Under the pieces are notes generated by a model. The model was not told the DNA's origin. It worked only from the letters and a program-made list of their open reading frames with translations, and did no database searches. The position numbers were made by a program, and so were the translations under genes. Below, piece by piece: positions 16,207 through 23,286 of a DNA stretch of 23,286 bases (its first letter is position 1; every line of letters begins with the position of its first letter). Origin of the DNA: an uncultured Bacteroidota bacterium (GTDB lineage Bacteria > Bacteroidota > Bacteroidia > Flavobacteriales > Flavobacteriaceae); NCBI GenBank assembly GCA_902610105.1, contig CACLUN010000010.1:1-23286 (forward strand), in the 5' to 3' direction.

Positions 16207-16530
16207 TTAAAAGCTAGGCGGCCCACGTAAATAAATTAAATATAGGTTTGAAGATTTAAGATTCAAATTTTCAAATAGAATTTTACAGTTATAAGCTAAA
16301 CCTATAAATATCAATGAAAATGAAATTAGAAAATGATTTAGTGGATTACTTAAGATCAAGCATAATACACAATCCTCTTCCATTTCACTAATAACATTTT
16401 GAAAATGCTCATGATCATGAGTATGGTCATGAGTATGTTCATGAGAATGCATAAATATGTGGGATACATGAGCTATATAGGGAATAAATACAGCAAAAAT
16501 AAAAAGGGAAATAACTAGTTTTTTTGACAT
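16207..16530 (-). CDS. Small His-rich membrane protein with CxxC (DUF2946-like)
   Basis: This 107-residue protein has an N-terminal hydrophobic segment (about 4-20), then a His cluster (11 His between residues 21 and 42, core HSHEHTHDHTHDHEH), a C54-x2-C57 pair (DCVLC), a second hydrophobic helix (about 66-84) and the ending RGPPSF. The plan (short helix, metal-ligand-rich stretch, CxxC, final R-G-P-P) recalls DUF2946-type proteins that accompany copper and zinc TonB-dependent receptors. It has its own promoter and precedes the ZnuD-like receptor by 46 bases, so the two probably form a metal-acquisition or metal-sensing unit. I cannot assign a biochemical function. Confidence 0.7.
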   Translation of the reverse strand: MSKKLVISLFIFAVFIPYIAHVSHIFMHSHEHTHDHTHDHEHFQNVISEMEEDCVLCLILSNPLNHFLISFSLIFIGLAYNCKILFENLNLKSSNLYLIYLRGPPSF

Positions 16531-16542
16531 TCTTTCTGAAAA

Positions 16543-17109
16543 TCACTGCAAATTTAACAAATTGTTTATTAATTCAATTGCCTTTTGCTTTCTTTTTCGA
16601 TATGAACCAGATATAGTAAAATAATTTTTATTATTTGTTTCAAGTGCTTTTTTAAAAGTATTGAAGAAAACTTTTCTGTCATTAGGTCTATCACGTAAGT
16701 CATCTTTTATCCATGGAATATCAATATCCATTAAAAGATATAAATCATAATAATTAAGCTTTGAGTATTTATCAAGTAAAGGATCACAATAATCATTAAA
16801 ATACAATTTTGAATATGTGGCAGTGGTCAATAAATCAGTGTCACAGAATAATATCTTATCAGTTTTTTTTGATATTAGATTTTCACTTTTTATTTGCCCT
16901 TTTGCAATATGTATTATATCATCTAATTCACAAATTTTTTTAGAGTTATCCCATTTTTCTTGTAAATAATGTCTAGCATACTCTTCAATATAATTGGTAT
17001 TATAGTGTAGTGCTAATTCTTTAGCCAAAGACGATTTTCCTGTAGATTCAGGTCCAAATAAAACAACTTTTAAGCAATTCGATTTTTCCTGTTGTAAATA
17101 CTTTTCCAT
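16543..17109 (-). CDS. NadR-like P-loop ATPase (AAA_28)
   Basis: This 188-residue cytoplasmic P-loop protein has Walker A GPESTGKSS at 19-27 and EEYARHYLQEKW shortly after, which match the ribosylnicotinamide-kinase-like domain of NadR and the AAA_28 family. It lacks the NMN adenylyltransferase and DNA-binding parts of E. coli NadR. LLMDIDIPWIKDDLRDRPNDR is also typical. The ATG at 17109 overlaps the preceding pnuC-like gene by 40 bases, and no other start codon precedes the Walker A motif. Pairing with a PnuC-family carrier suggests a kinase that traps the imported compound. The substrate could be nicotinamide riboside or, given the nearby TPP-controlled receptor, thiamine; sequence does not decide. 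Confidence 0.85.
   Translation of the reverse strand: MEKYLQQEKSNCLKVVLFGPESTGKSSLAKELALHYNTNYIEEYARHYLQEKWDNSKKICELDDIIHIAKGQIKSENLISKKTDKILFCDTDLLTTATYSKLYFNDYCDPLLDKYSKLNYYDLYLLMDIDIPWIKDDLRDRPNDRKVFFNTFKKALETNNKNYFTISGSYRKRKQKAIELINNLLNLQ
16549..16577 (-). promoter_or_regulatory. Internal promoter for the His-rich protein and metal receptor
   Basis: On the minus strand, TTG (16575-16577), 18 bases, then TAAATTTG (16549-16556) is a full match to the Bacteroidetes consensus. It lies inside the 3' end of the ATPase gene, with the -7 box 18 bases before the ATG of the His-rich protein (16530). It would let the metal module be expressed independently of the upstream genes. Confidence 0.6.
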
Positions 17110-17699
17110 TTGTAGTATCCTGCAATAGCAATAAAGGTAAAAATAAAGTATTGAAAACTTGTGAAAGCTAGTCCTTTGTAAAGATAAAGAGGAACTGAAA
17201 TAATATCACCAATTATCCAATAAATCCAGCTTTCAATTTTTCGTTTTGCCATCAGCCACATTCCAACAAAAAATATTGAGGTTGTAAGAATATCAACATA
17301 AGAAACTACTCCACTCCACTTATCAAAGTAAGTATACATTAATGAAACAAGTAAACAGGACAGAGCTGCTATCAGTATGATAATTTTTTTATCAGAAATA
17401 TTGATCTTAGTTACAGCTGTATATTCATTGTTATTTTTTCGAGTCCAATAATACCAACCATATATACTAACTACAAAATAATATGCATTTATTACCATAT
17501 CCCCCAAAAGCTCCCACTTGAACAACAAATAGACAAAAATAGAGGTGTTCACTAAACCAGTAGGAAAAACTAATACATTATTATTTTTTGAGAACCAAAC
17601 AGACAAAAAACCAAAAATTACCGCAAAAATTTCTAGACCCACATCAAGCTGTGAATAGCTAGAATATTGTTGAAATAAGTAATTAATTATATCATTCAT
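17070..17699 (-). CDS. pnuC: PnuC-family vitamin transporter (possibly PnuT, thiamine)
   Basis: This is a 209-residue inner-membrane facilitator with about seven hydrophobic helices. Family landmarks are VFPTGLVNTSIFVYLLF, INAYYFVVSIYGWYYW, and near the C-terminus WIIGDIISVPLYLYKG and TSFQYFIFTFIAIAGYYKWK. PnuC proteins carry nicotinamide riboside; the PnuT branch carries thiamine and is often found with TPP riboswitches and TonB-dependent receptors in Bacteroidetes. Here no riboswitch precedes this gene, which overlaps the phosphopantetheinyl transferase gene by 8 bases and the ATPase gene by 40. The nearby TPP-controlled receptor favours thiamine, but this is inference. The gene is probably translationally coupled to its neighbours. 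Confidence 0.88.
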   Translation of the reverse strand: MNDIINYLFQQYSSYSQLDVGLEIFAVIFGFLSVWFSKNNNVLVFPTGLVNTSIFVYLLFKWELLGDMVINAYYFVVSIYGWYYWTRKNNNEYTAVTKINISDKKIIILIAALSCLLVSLMYTYFDKWSGVVSYVDILTTSIFFVGMWLMAKRKIESWIYWIIGDIISVPLYLYKGLAFTSFQYFIFTFIAIAGYYKWKSIYNRKNRIA

Positions 17700-18318
17700 T
17701 GGATTGAACTATTGAACAAATGTAATCTGACTCTGTAATATTAAATGACTCAAAAAAATATTTTTTATCTAATTTTTCAACTTCGATTATCGAATGAGAT
17801 AAGTTATTTGAAATTGATTGAATTTTAATTTCATTTTTAAAGTCCAAACCAGTTTTTCTATAAACCTTATATGTTGCCTCTTTTATACACCAAACTAAAG
17901 TCAATTCTTTGATTGAACTAGGATCTATCAAATCTCTTTCTTTAGAATTTATGAACTTTTTAGAGATATTTAAAATTTTATCTCTAAAGTCTTGGATGTC
18001 AATCCCTACAGGTTTTGGAGAAATGACAATAGAGCTAAAGCCTTTAGTATGGCTTATTGAAATATTTTTTTCATTTTTAAGAAAAGGTATTCCTTCAGGG
18101 CTGTAACTTAGACTATCTAAACTAATTCCATTTAATTGAATTAATTTTCTAACTGCCAAAAACTGTTTTTTCATTTCATCAGATCTTAACTTATCTAGCC
18201 TTTGCTCACAGTTTTTAGTTAAACGTAGGTTTGATAAAAAAAAATTCAATGACTCTTTTATGCTCCAGATTGATAAAGAGGTATAATTAAACAGTGATTT
18301 TTGGACTATAACTGGCAT
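17692..18318 (-). CDS. 4'-phosphopantetheinyl transferase superfamily protein
   Basis: This 208-residue enzyme attaches the phosphopantetheine arm of CoA to carrier proteins. The Sfp-type signatures are visible: SISHTKG (about 87-93), VGIDIQ with metal ligand D107, and WCIKEATYK (143-151, with K146, E147 and K151). The length matches the compact Sfp/Gsp-like enzymes rather than the roughly 120-residue AcpS. It starts 29 bases after the rpmA stop with no visible terminator and overlaps pnuC by 8 bases, so it may be read from the ribosomal protein promoter. The carrier protein it serves is not in the window; it may act on the fatty acid ACP. Confidence 0.92.
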   Translation of the reverse strand: MPVIVQKSLFNYTSLSIWSIKESLNFFLSNLRLTKNCEQRLDKLRSDEMKKQFLAVRKLIQLNGISLDSLSYSPEGIPFLKNEKNISISHTKGFSSIVISPKPVGIDIQDFRDKILNISKKFINSKERDLIDPSSIKELTLVWCIKEATYKVYRKTGLDFKNEIKIQSISNNLSHSIIEVEKLDKKYFFESFNITESDYICSIVQSNE

Positions 18319-18347
18319 TGTAAGTCCTAAAGATATAAATTATGAGA

Positions 18348-18605
18348 TTAGGCTTCTGGAATAATAGATACAAAAGATTTGTCGTCTTTTTTCTTTGTAA
18401 ACTTTACAATTCCATCAACTTTTGCATGTAAAGTATGGTCTTTTCCCAAATAAACATTATCACCAGGCTTATGCTTAGTTCCTCTTTGACGAACAATAAT
18501 ATTACCAGCTATTGCTTTTTGACCTCCAAAGATTTTAACCCCTAATCGTTTCGATTCTGACTCTCTACCGTTTTTTGAGCTACCTACTCCTTTTTTATGT
18601 GCCAT
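18348..18605 (-). CDS. rpmA: 50S ribosomal protein L27
   Basis: L27 is a large-subunit protein near the peptidyl transferase centre. The 85-residue sequence has the standard [20 protein letters not shown] start, [18 protein letters not shown], and [13 protein letters not shown]. The N-terminus begins directly with AHKKG, so there is no cleavable Firmicutes-type extension. It follows rplU by six bases, the near-universal L21-L27 pair. Confidence 0.99.
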   Translation of the reverse strand: MAHKKGVGSSKNGRESESKRLGVKIFGGQKAIAGNIIVRQRGTKHKPGDNVYLGKDHTLHAKVDGIVKFTKKKDDKSFVSIIPEA

Positions 18606-18611
18606 TTTATT

Positions 18612-19013
18612 TTACTTTTTAGATTTAGCTTTTGGTGCAGCTTTTTTAGTTTTTGACGATTTGTCCTCAGCTGATTTTTTTGCTGGTTTCGCTTTCACAG
18701 TCTTTTCTGAAACTTTTTCAATAATAATTTCAGTTAGTGCTTGACGATGTCCATTTTTAACTTTATAGCCTTTTCTTCTTTTCTTCTTAAATACAATTAC
18801 TTTATCATCCTTTAAATGCTTTAAAACTTTGGCTTCCACTGTTGCATCTTTTACAATAGGCTTTCCAACAACAACTTTAGATCCATTATCTAGTAACAAG
18901 ACATTACCAAAGGTTACCTTTTCACCTTCTTTAGCATCTAATTTATTGACAAATAACTTTGTATCCTTTTCAACTTTAAACTGCTTTCCAGAAATTTTAA
19001 CAATAGCATTCAT
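18612..19013 (-). CDS. rplU: 50S ribosomal protein L21
   Basis: L21 binds 23S rRNA in the large subunit. The 133-residue protein begins MNAIVKISGKQFKVEKDTKL and contains KVIVFKKKRRKGYKVKNGHRQ, typical of the family. An extension of about 30 residues rich in Lys and Ala follows (AKPAKKSAEDKSSKTKKAAP), as in many Bacteroidetes L21 proteins. An in-frame ATG 33 bases upstream exists, but the ATG at 19013 gives the conserved N-terminus. It is followed by rpmA in one operon. Confidence 0.97.
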   Translation of the reverse strand: MNAIVKISGKQFKVEKDTKLFVNKLDAKEGEKVTFGNVLLLDNGSKVVVGKPIVKDATVEAKVLKHLKDDKVIVFKKKRRKGYKVKNGHRQALTEIIIEKVSEKTVKAKPAKKSAEDKSSKTKKAAPKAKSKK

Positions 19014-19057
19014 AATTATTATATTGCAATATTGATGAAATGTCAATAATTGCGGGG
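19014..19057 (-). promoter_or_regulatory. rplU leader with short inverted repeats
   Basis: The leader of about 40 bases contains three small dyads on the minus strand: TTGC-CCC-GCAA overlapping the end of the -7 box, ATTGA-CATTTCA-TCAAT (plus 19031-19047) and the perfect 12-base palindrome ATATTGCAATAT (19021-19032), seven bases before the ATG. They could be a ribosomal-protein leader or chance in AT-rich DNA. Confidence 0.3.
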
Positions 19058-19087
19058 CAAATATACAGATTTATAATTATTTTCAAA
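19058..19087 (-). promoter_or_regulatory. rplU-rpmA promoter
   Basis: On the minus strand, TTTG (19084-19087), 18 bases, then TATATTTG (19058-19065) matches the full Bacteroidetes consensus in both boxes. It is the best promoter in the window, as expected for ribosomal proteins. The remaining stretch up to the M16 gene at 19192 holds no equally good plus-strand promoter. Confidence 0.8.
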
Positions 19088-19191
19088 TGTTATGATTGAA
19101 TAACATTTTATACCATATAAAGTTATTAATTTTAGTTATCGTTATATTTTGAACTTAAGTTGTTATTATTAATTATTAATTTCAAGTTTCT

Positions 19192-20502
19192 ATGAAAAAT
19201 TTTATAAATATTTTAGTGATACTAGTCAGTGTATATACATATTCACAATCCGTTGATTTTGAAAAATACACCCTTGATAATGGGCTTGATGTGATTTTAC
19301 ATCAAGATAATAGTGCCCCAGTTGTAGTAACCTCAATTATGTATCATGTTGGTGCAAAAGATGAGGACGAAGACAAAACTGGTTTTGCTCATTTTTTTGA
19401 ACATTTACTTTTTGAAGGAACAAAAAATATTGATGGTGGATATGGAGGTTGGAATCAGATTATAAATTCAAATGGAGGAACTTTTAATGCTAATACTACT
19501 GCAGATAGAACATATTACTATGAAATATTCCCATCCAATAAACTTGAAATTGGCCTTTGGCTTGAGTCTGAGCGAATGCTACACCCAGTTGTCAGCCAAA
19601 AAGGAATAAATACTCAAAACGAGGTTGTAAAAGAAGAAAAAAGACGTGGAGAAAACCAACCATATGGAAAATTAATTGAGGTTGTTTCTGAAAATCTATT
19701 CGAAGTACATCCTTACAAGGGAACTGTTATTGGGAAAATGGAACACTTAGATGCTGCAACTGAAGAAGACTACAAAAAATTTAATAAAAAATTTCATGTA
19801 CCTAATAACGCGGTCTTGGTTGTTGCCGGTGATATTGAGGTTGATAAAACATTGGAATTAGTGAAAAAATATTTTGGTGATATTCCAAGGGGAAAAGATG
19901 TTGAAAGAAACTTTCCCAAAGAAAAACCAATTAACGAAAGTAAGAGAGTAAAATCTTATGATAAAAATATACAAATACCTGCATATGTTCTTGCTTACAG
20001 GACTCCAGCCCAAAATGAGAGAGACTCTTGGGTATTAAATATGATATCTACATATTTAAGTGATGGAGAAAGTTCAAAATTATTTAAGAAAATTGTTGAT
20101 GAAAAGAAAATGGCATTGGCAGTACAGGCAATTAATTTATCACAGGAAGATTATGGTATTTATATTGTTTTTAGTTTGCCCATGGGGGAAAAGACATTTG
20201 ATGAAATGAACAAAGAAATTGATGAGGAAATTTATAAAATCCAGAATGAACTAATAACTGAACGAGATTTCGAAAAGATTAGAAATAAGATTGAAAGCCA
20301 GTTTGTAAGTTCAAACGCATCTTTTGAAGGAATTGCTAGTTCATTAGCAACATATCATATGCTTTATGATGATGTTAATTTAATTAATGACCAAATTAAT
20401 ATCTACATGTCAATCACAAGAGAAGAAATGAGAGATGTCGCAAATAAATACCTAAATCCAAATCAAAGAATTGAAGTTGAATATCTACCTAATGAAAAAT
20501 AA
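19192..20502 (+). CDS. M16 zinc peptidase, active subunit
   Basis: This is a secreted or periplasmic metallopeptidase of the M16B (processing peptidase-like) group. The 436-residue protein has a signal peptide (MKNFINILVILVSVYTYSQ) and the inverted zinc motif HFFEH at 67-71 (H67, H71 ligands, E70 base) with the third ligand E144 in NEVVKEEKRR. The two M16 half-domains follow, the second with DGESSKLFKKIV. The length is normal for a one-repeat-pair subunit. It is followed one base later by a second M16 protein lacking the zinc motif; such pairs form heterodimers. It diverges from rplU. The substrate is unknown, probably peptides or misfolded proteins of the envelope. Confidence 0.93.
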   Translation: MKNFINILVILVSVYTYSQSVDFEKYTLDNGLDVILHQDNSAPVVVTSIMYHVGAKDEDEDKTGFAHFFEHLLFEGTKNIDGGYGGWNQIINSNGGTFNANTTADRTYYYEIFPSNKLEIGLWLESERMLHPVVSQKGINTQNEVVKEEKRRGENQPYGKLIEVVSENLFEVHPYKGTVIGKMEHLDAATEEDYKKFNKKFHVPNNAVLVVAGDIEVDKTLELVKKYFGDIPRGKDVERNFPKEKPINESKRVKSYDKNIQIPAYVLAYRTPAQNERDSWVLNMISTYLSDGESSKLFKKIVDEKKMALAVQAINLSQEDYGIYIVFSLPMGEKTFDEMNKEIDEEIYKIQNELITERDFEKIRNKIESQFVSSNASFEGIASSLATYHMLYDDVNLINDQINIYMSITREEMRDVANKYLNPNQRIEVEYLPNEK

Positions 20503-20503
20503 A

Positions 20504-22576
20504 ATGAGAAATATTATATACACAATTAGTTTTTTTATATGTCTATTTTCTTACTCACAATTTGATAGATCTAAAGTCCCTTCATCTGGACCATCGCCAG
20601 AAATCAATTTAGGAGAACCAGTAGAGTATGAACTTAAAAATGGTTTAAAAATTATACTTGTACAAAATAGTAAGCTACCTAGAGTTTTCTTTAATCTATT
20701 TATTGACAGTCAACCTATTTTTGAGGGAGAAAAGGCAGGTATATCATCAATAACATCATCATTGCTCGGAAAGGGTACAAAAAACATATCAAAAGATAAA
20801 TTTTTAGATGAGATTGACTTTATGGGAGCTAACTTAAATTTAAGTGCTACAGGTGCCTTCGGATCATCACTTTCAAAATTTTTCCCAAAATTACTAGAAA
20901 TGGCCTCAGACGGATTATTTAATCCTGTTTTTGATAATGAAGAATTCATTAAATCAAAGGAAAGATTAATAGAGGGAATAAAATCCGATGAAAATAGTGT
21001 ACCAGCTGCTGCACGTAGAGTTGCTAATATACTTGCATATGGTAAAAACCACCCAAGAAGTGAATATGCTACAGAAAAATCTATAAATAATATTGAATTT
21101 GATGACATTGAAAAGTTTTTTAGATCAAACTTTAAACCCAATAACTCCTACATGGTTGTTGTTGGTGACTTCAACGTTGATACTACAATAAAACAAATTG
21201 AAACACTATTTAAAAAATGGAAAAAGGGTAAAATCACTTATTCTAAATTTTTATCTAATCCACCATCTAAAACAGCTATTCATTTTATTGACATGCCTAA
21301 TGCAATACAGTCTGAAATATCATTTCAAAATCTTATAAATCTTAGGAAGAATAATCCTGATTATTTTTCTCTACTTATTACGAACAAGATACTAGGAGGA
21401 GGTGCTGAGAATAGATTAGAGCAACAAATTAGAGAAAATAAAGGATACACATATGTGGCAAGATCCTCATTTGGAACTAGTAAATATTTAGACAGTAGAT
21501 TTAGAGCATTTACCAATACTCGTGAACAGGTTACTGACAGTGCTGTTATTGAAATATTAAATGAAATAAAAAAAATTAAAAAATTTGATGTTGAACTAAA
21601 TGAATTAGAAGACGTTAAAGCAAAATATTTTGGAGACTTTGTCCTTGCAACCGAGAGCCCATCAACAGTAGCAAATTATTCAGTTCAAATAAAAACAGAA
21701 AACTTAGGTAAAGATTTTTATAAAAATTATTTATCTAAAATTAACTCAATTTCAATTGAGCAGGTAAGAAATACAGCAAATAAATACTTTGACCTAGAAA
21801 ATGGTCAGATAATAGTTGCAGGAAAAGGTTCTGCTATTGCAGATAAACTTGAAAATATTGAGTTTAATGGAAATAAATTACAGGTATATTACTATGACAA
21901 ATATGGGAATTCAGTAGATAAACCTGTGTTTAAAAAAGAAATTAGCGATGATATAAAAGTAAAAGATATTTTTGACAAACACATTGAATCAATTGGAGGA
22001 GCTGAAAAATTAAATTCAATTAAATCGATAACTATCACTGCAGCTGTTACTATTCCTGGAGCACCATTTAAGCCTAGTGCTACAATAAAGGAAAAATTTC
22101 CAAATAAATCATCAATGGAAATGTCAGTAGCGGGAATGGGAACTTTGATGACCCAAAAATTTAATGGCGAAGATGGATACATTGAACAAATGGGTCAAAA
22201 AATAGCATACGAAGATGATCAGAAAAACGCTGAAAAAGAAAAATTAGGATTATTTGAAGAAACTTATTTGGATTCATCAGGTATGGAAATTGTTAGCTTG
22301 TCACCTGTTGATGGGAAAGATATCTATAAAATCAAGGTTAAAGACAACTCGTTCAGATTTTATGATGCAGAGACTGGCCTATTAGTCATGACAGAAGAAA
22401 CTACTTCTGCAATGGGAAATGAAATAGTTACAGTGACTAAATTTTCTGATTACAAAGAAGTTGATGGTATTAAGTTTGCCTTCAAGACTGAAATAGTTAC
22501 TGGTCCACAGACAATTGTAATTGAAGCAGATCAGGTAATTGTAAATGAAGAAATTGATGATGACTTTTTTAACTAG
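20504..22576 (+). CDS. M16 peptidase-like partner subunit with C-terminal extension
   Basis: This 690-residue secreted protein starts with a signal peptide (MRNIIYTISFFICLFSYSQ). Where its partner has HFFEH it has S82-I-T-S85-S86, so the zinc site is absent. It keeps the C-domain segment GGGAENRLEQQIRENKGYTY, where M16B partner subunits carry the substrate-binding Arg/Tyr pair. After the M16 fold (about residue 440) comes an extra domain of about 230 residues (HIESIGGAEKLNSIKSITI through a beta-rich region to the end) resembling outer-membrane lipoprotein-sorting-type folds. The ATG at 20504 is chosen because it starts the signal peptide; ATG at 20492 is also possible. The 3' end overlaps the convergent transporter by eight bases. 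Confidence 0.9.
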   Translation: MRNIIYTISFFICLFSYSQFDRSKVPSSGPSPEINLGEPVEYELKNGLKIILVQNSKLPRVFFNLFIDSQPIFEGEKAGISSITSSLLGKGTKNISKDKFLDEIDFMGANLNLSATGAFGSSLSKFFPKLLEMASDGLFNPVFDNEEFIKSKERLIEGIKSDENSVPAAARRVANILAYGKNHPRSEYATEKSINNIEFDDIEKFFRSNFKPNNSYMVVVGDFNVDTTIKQIETLFKKWKKGKITYSKFLSNPPSKTAIHFIDMPNAIQSEISFQNLINLRKNNPDYFSLLITNKILGGGAENRLEQQIRENKGYTYVARSSFGTSKYLDSRFRAFTNTREQVTDSAVIEILNEIKKIKKFDVELNELEDVKAKYFGDFVLATESPSTVANYSVQIKTENLGKDFYKNYLSKINSISIEQVRNTANKYFDLENGQIIVAGKGSAIADKLENIEFNGNKLQVYYYDKYGNSVDKPVFKKEISDDIKVKDIFDKHIESIGGAEKLNSIKSITITAAVTIPGAPFKPSATIKEKFPNKSSMEMSVAGMGTLMTQKFNGEDGYIEQMGQKIAYEDDQKNAEKEKLGLFEETYLDSSGMEIVSLSPVDGKDIYKIKVKDNSFRFYDAETGLLVMTEETTSAMGNEIVTVTKFSDYKEVDGIKFAFKTEIVTGPQTIVIEADQVIVNEEIDDDFFN

Positions 22577-23286
22577 TCTTTTTTTTGTTTACCATATAAA
22601 CACCAATTAGTATTATTGCTGCTGCAAAATATTGCATTATTGTTAATACTTCTCCATCCAATAGTGCCCAAAAAATTGCAACTATAGGCATTGTGTATGT
22701 CACTGCTGATGCAAAAAGTGGAGATGCTATTTTTACAAACTTGTTAAATAAAGTCTGAGCTATTGCGCTACTAATTACACCTAAGATAAAAACAAATAAT
22801 ATTGAGTTTATAACTTTTGTATCATAAAAATTTAATGAGCTAAAATCAGATAAAATTAATACTAAAAGAGCCGGAGGCGATATGGATAAAAATATACCAG
22901 CCGTGACAGCCTCAGGTGGTATTTCTGTAAGGTATTTTTTTATCAAGTTAACAGATGCAGCATATCCAACAGTAGTCATAAACACAAAAAAAGAATAAAA
23001 AATATTAGTATCTGAGTTGGTTTCTTTGGCCTCGTAAAGTAGTAATATTGAACCTAATAGCCCTATAAACAAACCAAATATTTGCTTAGTTGAAAATGAT
23101 AAACTAAAAAAAATAATTCCAATAATCAAAGTGTTTATTGGCGTTACTGTTGTGATTATTGATGCTAATCCGCTTTCAATTTCAGTTTGTCCATAACTAA
23201 TTAAGTATACTGGGAAAAAGGTTCCAAAATGGATTTAGGCCAACTAAGCCCTTTTTTATAAGAATAAAAGAGCTACCCCAAATTAT
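22569..23286 (-). pseudogene. EamA/DMT-family transporter, broken by internal deletion and frameshift (5' end outside window)
   Basis: The family is clear: the C-terminal part reads FGTFFPVYLISYGQTEIESG, then TTVTPINTLIIGI, and a complete second EamA half ending IGVYMVNKKKTS, with several membrane helices. This frame is open only from 23234; a TAA lies at 23235-23237. The window's last bases encode a typical EamA N-terminus, IIWGSSFILIKKGLVGLNP, but in another frame that hits TAG at 23197-23199. Between these parts, intact relatives carry roughly 40 more residues (second and part of third helix), which are missing here. The junction lies near 23226-23234. It is thus a disrupted gene, or an assembly or sequencing error near a contig end. 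A TTG at 23129 could start a truncated protein, but I see no support for that. Confidence 0.75.

Noticed and set aside
18319..18347. Promoter or terminator between rpmA and the phosphopantetheinyl transferase gene
   Set aside because: No hairpin with T-tract and no TAnnTTTG match; the closest sequence differs at the essential first two bases.
20710..22182. Minus-strand open frames opposite the second M16 gene
   Set aside because: They are shadows of a long, well-supported M16 protein with signal peptide.
22569..23129. Complete 186-residue transporter starting at TTG 23129
   Set aside because: EamA-type sequence continues in frame upstream to 23234, so this start is only an artefact of the broken 5' part.

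Overview
The window looks like chromosomal DNA from a marine-type member of the Flavobacteriia (Bacteroidota). The evidence is strongly AT-rich DNA, promoters of the Bacteroidetes type (TTG, a 17-23 base spacer, TAnnTTTG), the absence of Shine-Dalgarno sequences, two large TonB-dependent receptors, the Bacteroidetes-restricted families DUF3098 and DUF3127, and familiar neighbourhoods (prc/surE/lpxB; ftsX/DUF3098/uppP/truB). Genes are packed tightly: no gene-free stretch reaches 300 bases, and all four convergent gene pairs overlap at their stop codons. I saw no tRNA, rRNA, CRISPR array, insertion sequence or phage gene.

Left part (1-9360): a tail-specific protease (prc, 3' end outside the window) diverges from surE-lpxB. 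leuS converges on lpxB and diverges from an envelope/tRNA operon: ftsX, a DUF3098 membrane protein, uppP and truB. That operon uses TTG, ATG, TTG and GTG starts.

Middle (9349-11729): a minus-strand operon greA-HIT-DUF3127-aat. The greA leader carries a hairpin followed by eight T residues, which looks like an attenuator. A small Rieske-like lipoprotein gene diverges from greA.

Right-centre (11726-19013), all on the minus strand. Read in the direction of transcription: rplU-rpmA (strong promoter), a phosphopantetheinyl transferase, a PnuC/PnuT-family transporter and a NadR-like P-loop ATPase; then a metal module with its own promoter inside the ATPase gene (a His-rich small membrane protein and a ZnuD-like receptor with two His/Asp-rich loops); then a terminator; then a TPP riboswitch controlling a second TonB-dependent receptor, therefore predicted to import thiamine or a related compound. 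The PnuT-like carrier and ATPase are plausible inner-membrane and cytosolic partners of that receptor, but the metal module separates them from it.

Right end (19192-23286): a pair of secreted M16 peptidases, one with the zinc motif and one without, and a convergent EamA/DMT transporter gene. The transporter gene is broken: an internal segment is missing and its two halves lie in different frames, so it is a pseudogene or an assembly error at the window edge.

The most interesting items are the riboswitch-controlled receptor and its possible switching element, the putative greA attenuator, the paired His/Asp loops with the His-rich small protein, the SSB-like tail of the DUF3127 protein, and the broken transporter. 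All assignments are from reading the sequence; no database search was run.
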